Below, one piece after another: positions 35,120-43,928 of a stretch of 64,000 bases of DNA. The DNA is from Bog-113 sp963752695 (lineage in GTDB: Bacteria > Acidobacteriota > Terriglobia > Bryobacterales > Bryobacteraceae). The DNA is taken from positions 1,240,001-1,304,000 of the forward strand of contig CAVVZB010000002.1 of the NCBI GenBank assembly GCA_963752695.1. Reading direction: 5' to 3'. Both the position numbers and the translations under genes were made by a program. Numbering within the stretch: position 1 is the stretch's first letter; every line of letters begins with the position of its first letter. The notes under the pieces are model-generated. The model was not told the DNA's origin, made no database searches, and saw only the letters and a list, made by a program, of their open reading frames with translations.

Positions 35120-35350
35120 TCAGGAGCGGAGCGCCCCGAGCTGCGCATCGACGTGCGCCAGCGCTTTGGCTTTCAATTCCCGAAAGCGCGGATTCCGGCT
35201 CGCTTCAATCTCGTCCATGAGATGTTTGCGGGTATGTTCGAGGGCCGCGATTTGTTGCTCGGTCTCGGACGCAGGTGGCCGCTCCGCCTTCCGAGCCTCA
35301 GCCGCTTCCTGCTGGGACTCAACAGATTTACTTTCCCACCCGCGCGCCAT
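35120..35350 (-). CDS. Small charged helical protein
   Basis: A 76-residue protein with no recognised family. It has a strong ribosome site (GGGAGG, 7 bases before the ATG), which supports a real gene. It is rich in Ala, Glu, Arg and Lys and should form two helices with a coiled-coil-like EQQIAALEHTRKHLMDEIE. It is convergent with the esterase and follows the decayed FG-GAP gene by 15 bp on the same strand. Confidence 0.65.
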   Translation of the reverse strand: MARGWESKSVESQQEAAEARKAERPPASETEQQIAALEHTRKHLMDEIEASRNPRFRELKAKALAHVDAQLGALRS

Positions 35351-35365
35351 CTCGCACCTCCCGCC

Positions 35366-35915
35366 TTACTTGGTTAGATTGAAGATCGTCAAAACTGCAC
35401 CGCTGCCGTCGGGGACGATAATGTCCGGTTTGCCCGACTCAGGCGACTGGCCATGGAACTCGCCGACTTGAGCGACGAACGGTGCGAGGCCAACAACAAG
35501 ATTCCATAACGGAGACTGGAAGTTCAACCCGCCCTCGCCGTGGAAAAGAACAACGCCAAACTGCCCCAGCACAGCAATATCAGCAATGCCATCGCCGTTC
35601 AGATCGGCAATTAGCGGAGCTCCAGATGTACCCTCCAATTTGTAGTTTTACAACATCTTCGCGAATGTAAACATCTCCTATAGCCGGATAACCTGCATCA
35701 CTGCAAAGTCCATAGGTATTTATCTCGGTTACATTTAAACTCGCAGCGCTAAAACCAGATCGATCTTGCCATCTCCATTCACAATGGAAAACAAATGCAA
35801 AGAGGAGCTTGCGCTTAGTCGCTTGGCACCGCTAGTCTTCCGCAACAATCGAGTTATTGCCAGGCGTTTTTAGCACAACTGCGGTCGACCGCGCCGCCCG
35901 CCTACATGATAGTCA
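35366..35915 (-). pseudogene. Decayed FG-GAP/VCBS-repeat protein gene
   Basis: The minus strand carries FG-GAP-type blades in three different frames broken by stops. From right to left they read TAVVLKTPGNNSIVAED then a stop; IVNGDGKIDLVLALRV then a stop; DRSGFSAASLNVTEINTYG continuing to VYIREDVVKLQIGG; and finally GAPLIADLNGDGIADIAVLG through to the end at 35366. NGDGxxD calcium-binding loops appear twice. The last 91 codons form an open frame that begins at TTG after a stop and could look like a small gene, but it is only the C-terminal piece of the old protein. No upstream signal sequence survives. Confidence 0.8.
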
Positions 35916-35960
35916 TTTCAAAACCGGCATTCCGAATTTCCATATGCCAAGATAAAAAAC

Positions 35961-36788
35961 GTGATTGAACAGCTCCGCAAAGGCGCCTCGGCAACGCACG
36001 CGAAAGTCGCCATTTTTGACTTCGACGGCACCATCTCCACCATCCGCTCCGGCTGGATGGACGTCATGGTGCCCATGATGGTCGAGATTCTTTCCGAGTG
36101 CCGGACGGGCGAGCCGGAAGTCGAGCTAACCGGCATCGTCCGCGAGTTCGTGGGCCGCCTCACCGGCAAGCAGACCATGTATCAGATGATCGAGCTTGCC
36201 GAGAATGTCGCCCGGCGCGGTGGCACTCCGCCCGACCCGCTCGAGTATAAAAATCTGTATCTCAAGCTGCTCAACCAAAAGATCTCCCATCGCCTGGACG
36301 AGCTTCGCTCCGGCCATGTGTCTCCCGAAAAATACATGGTTCCGGGTTCTTACGCCATCCTCACCGCGCTGCGTGACCGGGGCTTGAAGATGTATCTGGC
36401 CAGCGGCACGGATCAAATCTATGTCCGTGAAGAAGCCGATCTTCTCGGTGTCACCCCTTACTTCGATTGCGGCGTCTTCGGGGCGCTTGACGATTACCGT
36501 ACCTTCTCCAAGCGAATCCTCATTCAGGGCCTGATCGCGCACAGCGCGTTTCGCGGTGACGAGTTTCTGGGTTTTGGCGATGGCTACGTGGAAATCGAGA
36601 ATGTTCGTGAAGTGAATGGAACCGCGGTCGGGGTTGCCACCGATGAACCCGAGTGCCAGCAGGTGGACCAATGGAAACGGGAACGGCTAATCAAGTCCGG
36701 CGCCGACTTTATTATTCCCAATTTCCTCCAACTCGACGAATTGCTCGAGACTCTATTCTCCCGTGAGCACCAGATATCGCACGTTTGA
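35961..36788 (+). CDS. HAD-superfamily phosphatase, first gene of a sugar operon
   Basis: A 275-residue HAD hydrolase starting at GTG. Motif I is IFDFDGTIS (nucleophile Asp near 20); motif II is the serine or threonine in YLASGTD (about 150); motif IV is GFGDGYVEIENV (about 202). A large helical cap lies between residues 30 and 130. It is bigger than GmhB-type phosphatases and is nearer to the phosphoglycolate-phosphatase-like HADs. It overlaps the next gene by 26 bp, so it belongs to the same operon. It probably dephosphorylates an intermediate made by the kinases encoded downstream. Confidence 0.88.
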   Translation: MIEQLRKGASATHAKVAIFDFDGTISTIRSGWMDVMVPMMVEILSECRTGEPEVELTGIVREFVGRLTGKQTMYQMIELAENVARRGGTPPDPLEYKNLYLKLLNQKISHRLDELRSGHVSPEKYMVPGSYAILTALRDRGLKMYLASGTDQIYVREEADLLGVTPYFDCGVFGALDDYRTFSKRILIQGLIAHSAFRGDEFLGFGDGYVEIENVREVNGTAVGVATDEPECQQVDQWKRERLIKSGADFIIPNFLQLDELLETLFSREHQISHV

Positions 36789-37740
36789 TCGGTCCCGCCT
36801 GCGTGTACTCCCGCTAGCTTGGCGCACGCACGACCTCCATCTTGACCACTGGTTACAGCTTCACGATCCGGCTCCGCCGTTCTCCAATCCCGACCTCGCG
36901 ACTGTAGCCCAGCACCTGCGCGCGGCCCGCGAAAGGGGCTCCGCTCGCATACTGTTCATGGGCGCTCACCTGCTCCGCTCGGGTGTATCACGCCACTTGA
37001 TTGCGCTGATCGAGCAGGGGTTTATCGATCACGTCGCCATGAACGGCGCGGGCGTGATCCATGACTATGAGCTGGCCCGCATCGGAGCGACCACCGAGAG
37101 CGTCGCCCGCTACATACAGAACGGGCAATTCGGGCTCTGGGAAGAGACAGGCGAATTGAATGCTTGGGCCGTAACTGCCGCGCGGGATCGCAAAGGTCTC
37201 GGCGAAACCGTCGGCGAGGCAATCGCGGCCAGCCAGTTTCCCTATCGCGATCTCAGCGTTCTTGCGGCGGCATGGAACGCCGGAGTTCCGGTCACCGTCC
37301 ATGCCGGTATAGGCTACGATATCGTCCACGAACATCCGAATTGCGACGGAGCCGCCTGGGGCGCATCCTCCTATATCGACTTTCTGGTGTTGGCCGCGTC
37401 AGTCGAACGTCTGGAACACGGCGTGATGCTCAGCTTCGGTTCCGCCGTGATGGCGCCTGAGATCTACCTCAAAGCGCTGGCAATGGCCCGCAATGTCGCC
37501 GCGCAGGAGAATCGCGAAATCCGCCATTTCACTACCGCTGTCTTCGATCTGGTCCCGATCGCTGGAGACTTTCGCCAGGAACTGCCTCGGTCCGATCCGG
37601 GCTACTACTTCCGGCCACACAAGACGATTCTCGTCCGCACCGTTGCCGATGGTGGCGAGAGCTTCTATTTCTGCGGTCCTCACCGGGCCACGTTCCCGGC
37701 GCTCTATCGCCATTGCATCGCCGGAAGCTCGCATGACTGA
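36763..37740 (+). CDS. Deoxyhypusine-synthase-like Rossmann protein
   Basis: A 325-residue protein starting at GTG inside the HAD gene. The core reads ILFMGAHLLRSGVSRHLIAL, then VAMNGAGVIHDYELARIG, GQFGLWEETGE, and VPVTVHAGIGYDIVHEHP. This resembles the NAD-binding core of deoxyhypusine synthase and its bacterial relatives, including the GAG..HD turn. The classical active-site lysine region of the eukaryotic enzyme is not evident. Bacteria lack eIF5A, so the real substrate must differ; polyamine or sugar chemistry are both possible. Its gene overlaps the PfkB gene by 8 bp and sits between a phosphatase and two sugar kinases, so I favour a role in a carbohydrate pathway. The family call is from motifs only. 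Confidence 0.6.
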   Translation: MSTRYRTFDRSRLRVLPLAWRTHDLHLDHWLQLHDPAPPFSNPDLATVAQHLRAARERGSARILFMGAHLLRSGVSRHLIALIEQGFIDHVAMNGAGVIHDYELARIGATTESVARYIQNGQFGLWEETGELNAWAVTAARDRKGLGETVGEAIAASQFPYRDLSVLAAAWNAGVPVTVHAGIGYDIVHEHPNCDGAAWGASSYIDFLVLAASVERLEHGVMLSFGSAVMAPEIYLKALAMARNVAAQENREIRHFTTAVFDLVPIAGDFRQELPRSDPGYYFRPHKTILVRTVADGGESFYFCGPHRATFPALYRHCIAGSSHD

Positions 37741-38686
37741 CTCGGCGATCCTCGACGCCCTTCCCGGTTTAAGCGCACTCATCGTAGGCGATATTTGTCT
37801 CGACCACTGGTGCCACTACGATCCGGCGCTGGCTCTGCAATCCGCGGAAACCGGTATCCCCCGCGTCGCCATTCTTCGAACCAAGTCGACTGCGGGTGCG
37901 GGCGGCACCGTGGCCAACAATCTGGCCGCTCTTGGCGTGGGGCGTGTCTCAGTTCTCGGGATTGTGGGCTGCGACGGTTATGGATTTGAACTCCGGCAGG
38001 CACTCTCCGCTTCCGGCATCCATCATGAATTGCTGGTGGAAGCGCCCGGTGTCCAAACATTTACCTACACCAAGCTCATCAACCAGGCAACCGGTCGCGA
38101 AGACCTGCCGCGTGTTGATTTTCTGATGCAGCCCACGTCGGAAGCCGAACGCCTGGTGCTCGATCGTCTCCTGCCCGCTATCGATGCGCACGATTTGATT
38201 CTTATCGCCGACCAGGCCGAAACCGATACTGCGGGCGTGGTCACCGCCGCCGTACGCAATCTAATCGCGGAACTGGCGACCGTGTATCGTGACAAAGTGT
38301 TTCTGGCCGATTCCCGCCGCCGCGCCCGACACTTTCGCCGGGTGCTTCTCAAAGCCAATCGGGAGGAAGCCGAAGCTGCCGCTGCTCCCGAAGACTTGGC
38401 CAGCCTACGACAAAAAACAAAAGCTCCGGTGCTTTTCGTCACGCAAGGCGGCGATGGTGTTCGCCTGTTCCAACCTGATGGTGAAGCCGTCGTCGCAGTC
38501 CCCAAAGTGGAAAATCCCGTCGACATTTGCGGTGCGGGAGATAGTTTCGCAGCCGGCGCCGCAGCGGCTTACTTTCTTACAGGGTCCGCCATCCGTGCGG
38601 CGGAATTCGGAAGCCGCGTCGCTAGGATCACCATCGGAAAACCGGGAACCGGAGTGGCAACGCCGGAGGAAGTTCTCGCACTCTAA
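37733..38686 (+). CDS. PfkB-family kinase resembling the RfaE/HldE kinase domain
   Basis: A 317-residue sugar kinase. The ATG at 37733 overlaps the preceding gene (stop TGA at 37738-37740); the long in-frame region upstream lies in the coding sequence of that gene. The N-terminus LIVGDICLDHWCHYDP, then GAGGTVANNLAALGVG and IVGCDGYGFELRQAL resemble the kinase half of the heptose enzyme RfaE/HldE. The C-terminal DICGAGDSFAAGAAAAY is the PfkB anion-hole motif with the catalytic aspartate. No adenylyltransferase domain is attached. The substrate is probably a sugar or sugar phosphate from the same operon. Confidence 0.9.
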   Translation: MTDSAILDALPGLSALIVGDICLDHWCHYDPALALQSAETGIPRVAILRTKSTAGAGGTVANNLAALGVGRVSVLGIVGCDGYGFELRQALSASGIHHELLVEAPGVQTFTYTKLINQATGREDLPRVDFLMQPTSEAERLVLDRLLPAIDAHDLILIADQAETDTAGVVTAAVRNLIAELATVYRDKVFLADSRRRARHFRRVLLKANREEAEAAAAPEDLASLRQKTKAPVLFVTQGGDGVRLFQPDGEAVVAVPKVENPVDICGAGDSFAAGAAAAYFLTGSAIRAAEFGSRVARITIGKPGTGVATPEEVLAL

Positions 38687-39537
38687 TGAAAACCCTCGCA
38701 GTCGACATCGGCGGCACCAAGTTCAGCCTCGCGATCTTCGATGGCGAGCGGCTGATCCGCCGGGAACAGCGTCCCACCGATTCACAGGCGGGCGGGACGG
38801 GCATTCTCGCCGCCATGGAAACGATGATTTCCGATTGGCGGCGGGAGTTCAAATTCGACCGCTGCGGGATTGGATTCGGCGGGCCAGTGGTGTTTTCTGA
38901 ACAGCGAGTGGCTTTATCCACCCATGTTGGCGGCTGGGATAACATCGCGCTGTCCCAGTGGATTTCCGAGCGAATTGATGCTCCCGCGATTATGGACAAC
39001 GACGCCAACGTGGGAGCTCTGGGCGAATTTCATTTCGGAGCTGGCAAGGGCGCCAGTCCGCTTCTCTATGTCACCATCTCGACTGGCATTGGCGGTGGGA
39101 TCGCAATCGACGGACGCGTCTTGCGTGGGCCTGATTCATGGGCTGGCGAAATCGGGCATCTCAATGTAGAGCCTGATGGTCCCGCATGCCTTTGCGGTTC
39201 CAACGGTTGTCTTGAAAGAATGTGTTGCGGCCTTTGGCTCGAGCGGGATCACGGACGTCCAGCGCGCGAACTGGTTCATGATGCCGCGTTCATGCGGGGT
39301 TATGTGGTCCCTCTGGCCCGCGGCTTGAAGGCTGCCATCATGCTGCTGAATCCCGCGCGTATCGTGATCGGCGGGGGAATCAGCAAGGCGGGTCCGCTTC
39401 TGTTCACCCCCTTGGAAGCGGAGCTTGCGCGCCAGATGCCGCCGTGGTCGCAAGCACGCGTGGATGTGAAACCCGCGGCGCTTGGCGATGACAGCGTTCT
39501 TTGGGGCGCGCTCGCGCTGTCCCGCGAACTCGTATGA
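38686..39537 (+). CDS. ROK-family sugar kinase
   Basis: A 283-residue ROK protein. The phosphate loop is DIGGTKFSLAIFDG at residues 5-18, the second ATP/sugar motif is IMDNDANVGALGE (about 101-113), and the zinc-binding ROK signature is GHLNVEPDGPACLCGSNGCLE (H and three C, about 158-180). There is no N-terminal helix-turn-helix, so it is a kinase, not a NagC-type repressor. It overlaps the PfkB stop (TAATG). Two kinases of different folds in one operon suggest two phosphorylation steps or two sugars. Confidence 0.92.
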   Translation: MKTLAVDIGGTKFSLAIFDGERLIRREQRPTDSQAGGTGILAAMETMISDWRREFKFDRCGIGFGGPVVFSEQRVALSTHVGGWDNIALSQWISERIDAPAIMDNDANVGALGEFHFGAGKGASPLLYVTISTGIGGGIAIDGRVLRGPDSWAGEIGHLNVEPDGPACLCGSNGCLERMCCGLWLERDHGRPARELVHDAAFMRGYVVPLARGLKAAIMLLNPARIVIGGGISKAGPLLFTPLEAELARQMPPWSQARVDVKPAALGDDSVLWGALALSRELV

Positions 39538-39983
39538 TGACTCGCCGCAACCTCCTGCTGGCGGCCGCCGCTCTTCCCCTCCCCACGCCCAGCTTGGAGC
39601 GCCGGGTTTTTGACGCGATCAATTTTCAACGGGTGTGTAAAGACGCGGAACCCCTTGGCTGGGACGATCGACTAGCCGCCGCCGCGCGTCAGCATAGCGA
39701 ACGCATGCTGACGGTTGGTTTTTTCAGCCACAATGATCCGCAACTAGGGGATGTGGGAGAGCGGATCACCCGTGCCTCGATTCTATGGACGCACTGCGGC
39801 GAAAATATCTTCCGTGAGAAGGATTGGGAAGATCCTGTTCCTATTGCAGTGGTGCAGTGGATGTATAGCCCCGGGCATTGCCGGAACATTCTGAACCCTG
39901 ATTTCACGCTCACTGGAGTGGGCGTTTTTGTTGACCCCGAAGGGCGCGTGGCCATCACTCAGCAGTTCATCAGACCGCGCTGA
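39534..39983 (+). CDS. CAP/SCP-domain exported protein
   Basis: A 149-residue protein with a short signal sequence (MMTRRNLLLAAAALPLPTP). The CAP fold is complete in outline: QRVCKDAEPLGWDDRLAAAARQHSERM with the first histidine, FFSHNDPQ, GENIF, and SPGHCRNILNPDFTLTGVG. This is the bacterial YkwD-like form, whose members bind or cleave wall or lipid components. Its ATGs overlap the ROK stop, so it is in the same transcript, yet it is an exported protein, unlike the four cytoplasmic enzymes before it. It may be a passenger. Confidence 0.85.
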   Translation: MMTRRNLLLAAAALPLPTPSLERRVFDAINFQRVCKDAEPLGWDDRLAAAARQHSERMLTVGFFSHNDPQLGDVGERITRASILWTHCGENIFREKDWEDPVPIAVVQWMYSPGHCRNILNPDFTLTGVGVFVDPEGRVAITQQFIRPR

Positions 39984-40022
39984 TTTGAGAACTCCGCAAG
40001 AATCCGAGCACCTTACGGATAA

Positions 40023-42542
40023 GTGCGTTTCGTAAAATCGATCGGTCTGCTCGTCTGCCTATTAATCTCCGTGTTACTGAAGGCGGACACGCCCGCTTAT
40101 ACCATCAAGACGTTTGCGGGCAGCGATCTAGAAGGTGATGGTGGCCCTGCGCGGCTCGGTTTCGTGAGCATTCTGGAAGGCGTGTGCTCAGACGCGGATG
40201 GCAACATCTACGTCGCCGACGCGGACGACAACCGCATCCGCAAAATCGACAACTCAGGAATCGTTACAACTTACGCGGGCAACGGCTATCCCGGTTTCTC
40301 CGGCGATGGGGGTCCGGCCACCCAAGCCGCCATCAACTCGCCCTTCGGTATCCGTATGGATGCTAGCGGGAATCTCTTCATCGCCGATCTTGGAAACGGC
40401 CGCATCCGCAAGGTGAATCCGGCGGGAGTGATCTCCACGATTGCCGGTGGATTGAATTCGCCGCGCAACTTAACGTTCGCGCCCGACGGCACTCTCTACG
40501 TTTCCGAGTTCGACGCCAATCGGGTGAGCCGGATCAATTCGGATGGCTCGGCAACGCCGATCGCGGGCAATGGAACTTCCGGCAGTTCCGGCGATGGCGG
40601 GAGCGCCCTCAGCGCCCAGCTGAATGGTCCCGCAGGAATTGGTTTCGACACCACCGGCGTCTTGTATATCGCCGATAGCTCCAACGCGCGCATTCGTAAG
40701 GTCACGCCGGACGGCAACATCGTGACGTTTCTTGGCGGACCTGATCCGGTAACCGGGATCAACTTCGCCCTAAGACTGCCTACCGGGCTATTCGTGGATC
40801 AGGCTAACAACTTGTATGTGGCAAATACCGGTTATCCGGAGACGTTCCGCTTCGATAGCAGCGGTCATTACACTTTCCTGGCCGGGGTTGGCCGCGATAT
40901 CGCGGTGGCACCGAATGGCGACGTCCTGCTCGTGGGACAGCAACATCTTGAGGAGGTGCACTCGAATGGAAGCGTCACCACCCTGTTCTCGTCCGCGACC
41001 GTTACTTTCGGCGATGGAGGCCCGGCCACTAAAGCGCGATTTGAAACTCTAGCCGGCATCGCCGCGGATAATCAGGGCAACGTTGTCGTATCCGATTCGA
41101 GCTTCCACCGATTGCGACAGATCGGCCTGGATGGAACTATCGAGAGCCTGCAGGCCAGCGATTATATGACCAGTCCGCGGACGCTTGCGTTCGATCCGCA
41201 GAACCGGCTGTTTGTGGCGGACGGGGGGACGATTAAGATCGCGAATCCGACCGGTTCGGCGACCAACATCGTCACCGGGTTAACGGCCCCTGCTGGGCTT
41301 GCGTTCCCCCAAGGCAACCTCGAGTTCACTGACAATGGCGCACTCTTCGCGGCTGCCAGCAGCGGGCCGCCCACAGCCGTGAGTCTGGCCCAGACGCTGA
41401 ATTCGCCCACGGCGCTAGCGGCCGACAGTTCAGGGAATTTCTACGTGGCCGACACAGGCAATCACGTAATCCGGAAGATCGGCGCGGACGGTTCCGATGT
41501 AACGATTGCGGGTAACGGGTCAGCCGGTTTTGGCGGTGACGATGGGCCCGCTACGCAGTCTCAACTTAATGCCCCGAGTGGTCTGGCTGTGGATGGCCAC
41601 GGCACCGTGTGGATTGCCGACTCCGGCAATAACCGCGTGCGCTTTATCGACACCTCCGGCAACATCCACACTGCCGCCGGAACAGGATCACCCGGCTTTT
41701 CCGGAGATGGCGGAGCGGCTACTCAAGCCAATCTCTCGAACCCGACTGCGATTGCCTGCGATTCGCAAGGAAACGTTTTTTTCGTCGATAGCGGTAACCG
41801 GCGGGTTCGTGCGCTGACCGTTGGCGTTGGCGATCTGCAGAGCGTTCCCGCGACTATCACCATCACGCATGCCGCGACGTTTCTCACGGGAACGATCGCC
41901 GGCGGTGAGATCGTATCGATCTTCGGTCCGAATATCGGGCCAGCCATCCCGCTGGGCGCCGCGCTCGATTCCACGGGCCACGTGTCTACGAATTTGGGAG
42001 GTACCCAGGTCCTTGTTGGAGGAGTGTCTGCCCCGCTCTACTACGTCGGCTTGAATCAAATCAATGCGCAGATTCCCGTCGAATCATCCGGGCATCTTTC
42101 CGCGCTGATCGAAGTTCAGCGGAATGGAGTCACCCTGGCCAGCGTGATTTCCGACATCTCGCCCTACACTCCGGGCCTCTTTGCCCTGGCGAACTCGGCC
42201 GCAGCGCTAAACTATCCAGACTACTCTTTGAACGGCCCCACGCATCCGGCCGCCGCCGGTTCCGTGGTGATTCTTTACGGCACGGGATTCGGCGACACCA
42301 GCCCTTTAGATGTCACAGGGCTTCCGGCTGTTGCGCCCTTGGGCGTACCGCTTGCCGTGGTCTCGGTCTTCATCGGGGGAAACAAGGCGGAGTTGCTCTA
42401 TGTGGGCGATGCTCCGGGGTTCGCCGGACTGACGCAGATAAACGCCGTTGTTCCTCCGGATACACCCGCCGGGCTTGCACAGGTGCAAGTGTCCGTCGCC
42501 AACGTTGTGAGTCCCCCCGGGATCTACTTGCAGATTCGCTAA
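40023..42542 (+). CDS. Secreted NHL-repeat protein with Solibacter-type C-terminal domain
   Basis: An 839-residue exported protein starting at GTG with a signal peptide (about 22 residues). Residues 25-610 contain at least ten NHL blades, with the repeated pattern GN.YVAD..N.RIRKI and the linker TYAGNGYPGFSGDGGPAT recurring with changes, forming one or two six-bladed propellers. From about 620 to the end is the domain common in Solibacter proteins (TIGR03437-like): ITHAATFLTGTIAGGEIVSIFG, YYVGLNQINAQIP, VILYGTGFG and GLTQINAVVP. NHL propellers bind proteins or ligands; the role of the C-terminal domain is unknown. It is the best lineage marker in the window. Confidence 0.92.
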   Translation: MRFVKSIGLLVCLLISVLLKADTPAYTIKTFAGSDLEGDGGPARLGFVSILEGVCSDADGNIYVADADDNRIRKIDNSGIVTTYAGNGYPGFSGDGGPATQAAINSPFGIRMDASGNLFIADLGNGRIRKVNPAGVISTIAGGLNSPRNLTFAPDGTLYVSEFDANRVSRINSDGSATPIAGNGTSGSSGDGGSALSAQLNGPAGIGFDTTGVLYIADSSNARIRKVTPDGNIVTFLGGPDPVTGINFALRLPTGLFVDQANNLYVANTGYPETFRFDSSGHYTFLAGVGRDIAVAPNGDVLLVGQQHLEEVHSNGSVTTLFSSATVTFGDGGPATKARFETLAGIAADNQGNVVVSDSSFHRLRQIGLDGTIESLQASDYMTSPRTLAFDPQNRLFVADGGTIKIANPTGSATNIVTGLTAPAGLAFPQGNLEFTDNGALFAAASSGPPTAVSLAQTLNSPTALAADSSGNFYVADTGNHVIRKIGADGSDVTIAGNGSAGFGGDDGPATQSQLNAPSGLAVDGHGTVWIADSGNNRVRFIDTSGNIHTAAGTGSPGFSGDGGAATQANLSNPTAIACDSQGNVFFVDSGNRRVRALTVGVGDLQSVPATITITHAATFLTGTIAGGEIVSIFGPNIGPAIPLGAALDSTGHVSTNLGGTQVLVGGVSAPLYYVGLNQINAQIPVESSGHLSALIEVQRNGVTLASVISDISPYTPGLFALANSAAALNYPDYSLNGPTHPAAAGSVVILYGTGFGDTSPLDVTGLPAVAPLGVPLAVVSVFIGGNKAELLYVGDAPGFAGLTQINAVVPPDTPAGLAQVQVSVANVVSPPGIYLQIR

Positions 42543-42551
42543 TGTGAGGGG

Positions 42552-43325
42552 GTGACCCGCGTCGCTCTCACCTTGGCCGGTTCCGACCCTAGCGGCGGTG
42601 CGGGAATACAGGCCGATCTAAAAACATTTCATCGTTTCGGCGTTTATGGGGAAGCAGTAATCACGTTGCTTACCGTGCAGAACACCCACTCGGTTTCGCA
42701 GGTCGAGGCGCTCCAACCCGACTTGGTCTTAGCTCAATTAGAAGCTGTCCTGGCCGACATTCCGCCGCACGCCGCCAAGACGGGGGCACTAGGAAACGGC
42801 CGGATGGTGGAAGCTCTTGCGGAGCGCGCCGGGGAGTTTTCGTTTCCACTCGTCGTCGATCCAGTTATGGTGAGCAAGCACGGCCACCGATTGGTCGCGG
42901 ACGATGCGATTTCCAGCATCCGCGACCACCTGCTTCGGCGCGCATTTTTGATCACTCCGAACCTCGCGGAGGCCGAGGCGCTGACAGGACGCAAAGTGGG
43001 AACTCTTTCCGCGATGCGCGATGCTGCACGCGAGCTTTGTGACCTGGGCGCGCGAGCCGTGCTAATCAAGGGAGGTCATCTGGATGGCCCCGCAATCGAC
43101 ATTCTTTGCGCCGAGGGCGTGATTCAAGAATTCGCCAGTGAACGCATTGCAACGGCGCATACCCACGGCACGGGATGCACGTACTCCGCTGCCATTACCG
43201 CCGGGCTCGCGAACGGCGACGATCTGGTTACGGCAATAACTAACGCTAAACAATTCGTCACTCGCGCCATCCGGACGAATCCCGGACTTGGCGCGGGTAA
43301 CGGACCGCTGAATCACTGGGCGTGA
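42552..43325 (+). CDS. thiD: Hydroxymethylpyrimidine/phosphomethylpyrimidine kinase
   Basis: A 257-residue ribokinase-fold enzyme of thiamine synthesis that phosphorylates HMP to HMP-PP in two steps. Conserved segments are TLAGSDPSGGAGIQADLKTF (residues 7-26), TVQNTHSV, VVDPVMVSKHG, ITPNLAEAEALTG and HTHGTGCTYSAAITAGLA with the catalytic cysteine-containing anion hole near 210. It starts at GTG 9 bp after the NHL stop, with a GAGGGG site very close to it. No TPP riboswitch and no other thi gene lies nearby, so it is isolated from the rest of the pathway. Confidence 0.95.
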   Translation: MTRVALTLAGSDPSGGAGIQADLKTFHRFGVYGEAVITLLTVQNTHSVSQVEALQPDLVLAQLEAVLADIPPHAAKTGALGNGRMVEALAERAGEFSFPLVVDPVMVSKHGHRLVADDAISSIRDHLLRRAFLITPNLAEAEALTGRKVGTLSAMRDAARELCDLGARAVLIKGGHLDGPAIDILCAEGVIQEFASERIATAHTHGTGCTYSAAITAGLANGDDLVTAITNAKQFVTRAIRTNPGLGAGNGPLNHWA

Positions 43326-43326
43326 C

Positions 43327-43884
43327 TTACTGCTGCCGGCTTGCCGGGGGGACGATCCCGTTCATGCGGGCGTACTCGACCATCTGCCCGTAGTGATCGA
43401 AGCTGTGCCAGATCGGAAGGTTGGCGAAGTAGGCGCGTGGCGCTTTGTAGCCTTCTCCGGCATCCACGGCATCCAGCATATTGTCCTTGGTGAGGGTGGT
43501 TTCGGCTTTGTGGCAATACGTGAACGAGTCTTTCAGGAACTTAACGATGTCGGCCTTGGACTGGATGGTATCGGGACCGTTTTCACCCTTGCCGAGATCC
43601 ATGGGCGGCTTCTCGCCGAGAACGGCTGCGGCCATCGCGAAGTTGGTGCTTGCAATGTGCTTCGCCTGCTGAGCGAACGTGCGAACGCCCTTAAATTCCC
43701 CCTGAGTGGGAGCGAACGAGTATTTACCTTCAGGCATGGCTTCGGCTAATGAAACCACTTCGCCTTCAACGGACTTCAATTGCTGGTCGAACATGGAACT
43801 CACCGTGGGCGCGGGTTTATCGGCTGCCAAGGCAAGCGCACCGGTAATTGAAAGCACGGCAAGCGCGCGAAATGAAATCTGCAT
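43327..43884 (-). CDS. Exported DinB-family protein
   Basis: A 185-residue protein. The ATG at 43884 opens a signal peptide (MQISFRALAVLSITGALALAA) and has AGGAGG 6 bases before it; an in-frame start 78 bp upstream is not supported. The mature part is a four-helix DinB fold with SMFDQQLKSVEGEVVSLAEAM, a histidine in QQAKHIASTNFAMA and a second pair in IWHSFDHYGQMVEYARMNG, the usual three-histidine metal site. Such enzymes include thiol-dependent transferases (bacillithiol or mycothiol users) but many have no assigned role. It is convergent with thiD, with 1 bp between the stops. Ergothioneine and bacillithiol genes elsewhere in the window make a thiol link conceivable. Confidence 0.87.
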   Translation of the reverse strand: MQISFRALAVLSITGALALAADKPAPTVSSMFDQQLKSVEGEVVSLAEAMPEGKYSFAPTQGEFKGVRTFAQQAKHIASTNFAMAAAVLGEKPPMDLGKGENGPDTIQSKADIVKFLKDSFTYCHKAETTLTKDNMLDAVDAGEGYKAPRAYFANLPIWHSFDHYGQMVEYARMNGIVPPASRQQ

Positions 43885-43928
43885 GGTTGTCCTCCTGAGA
43901 CGACCTAGTTTACGAAATCTTCGCCGGG

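Noticed and set aside
40100..41830. Periodic near-repeats that could suggest a tandem repeat array or CRISPR
   Set aside because: They are NHL blades of one protein; spacing varies and the repeats are similar at protein level only.
42543..42551. TPP riboswitch for thiD
   Set aside because: Only 9 bp separate thiD from the previous gene, leaving no room for the aptamer.
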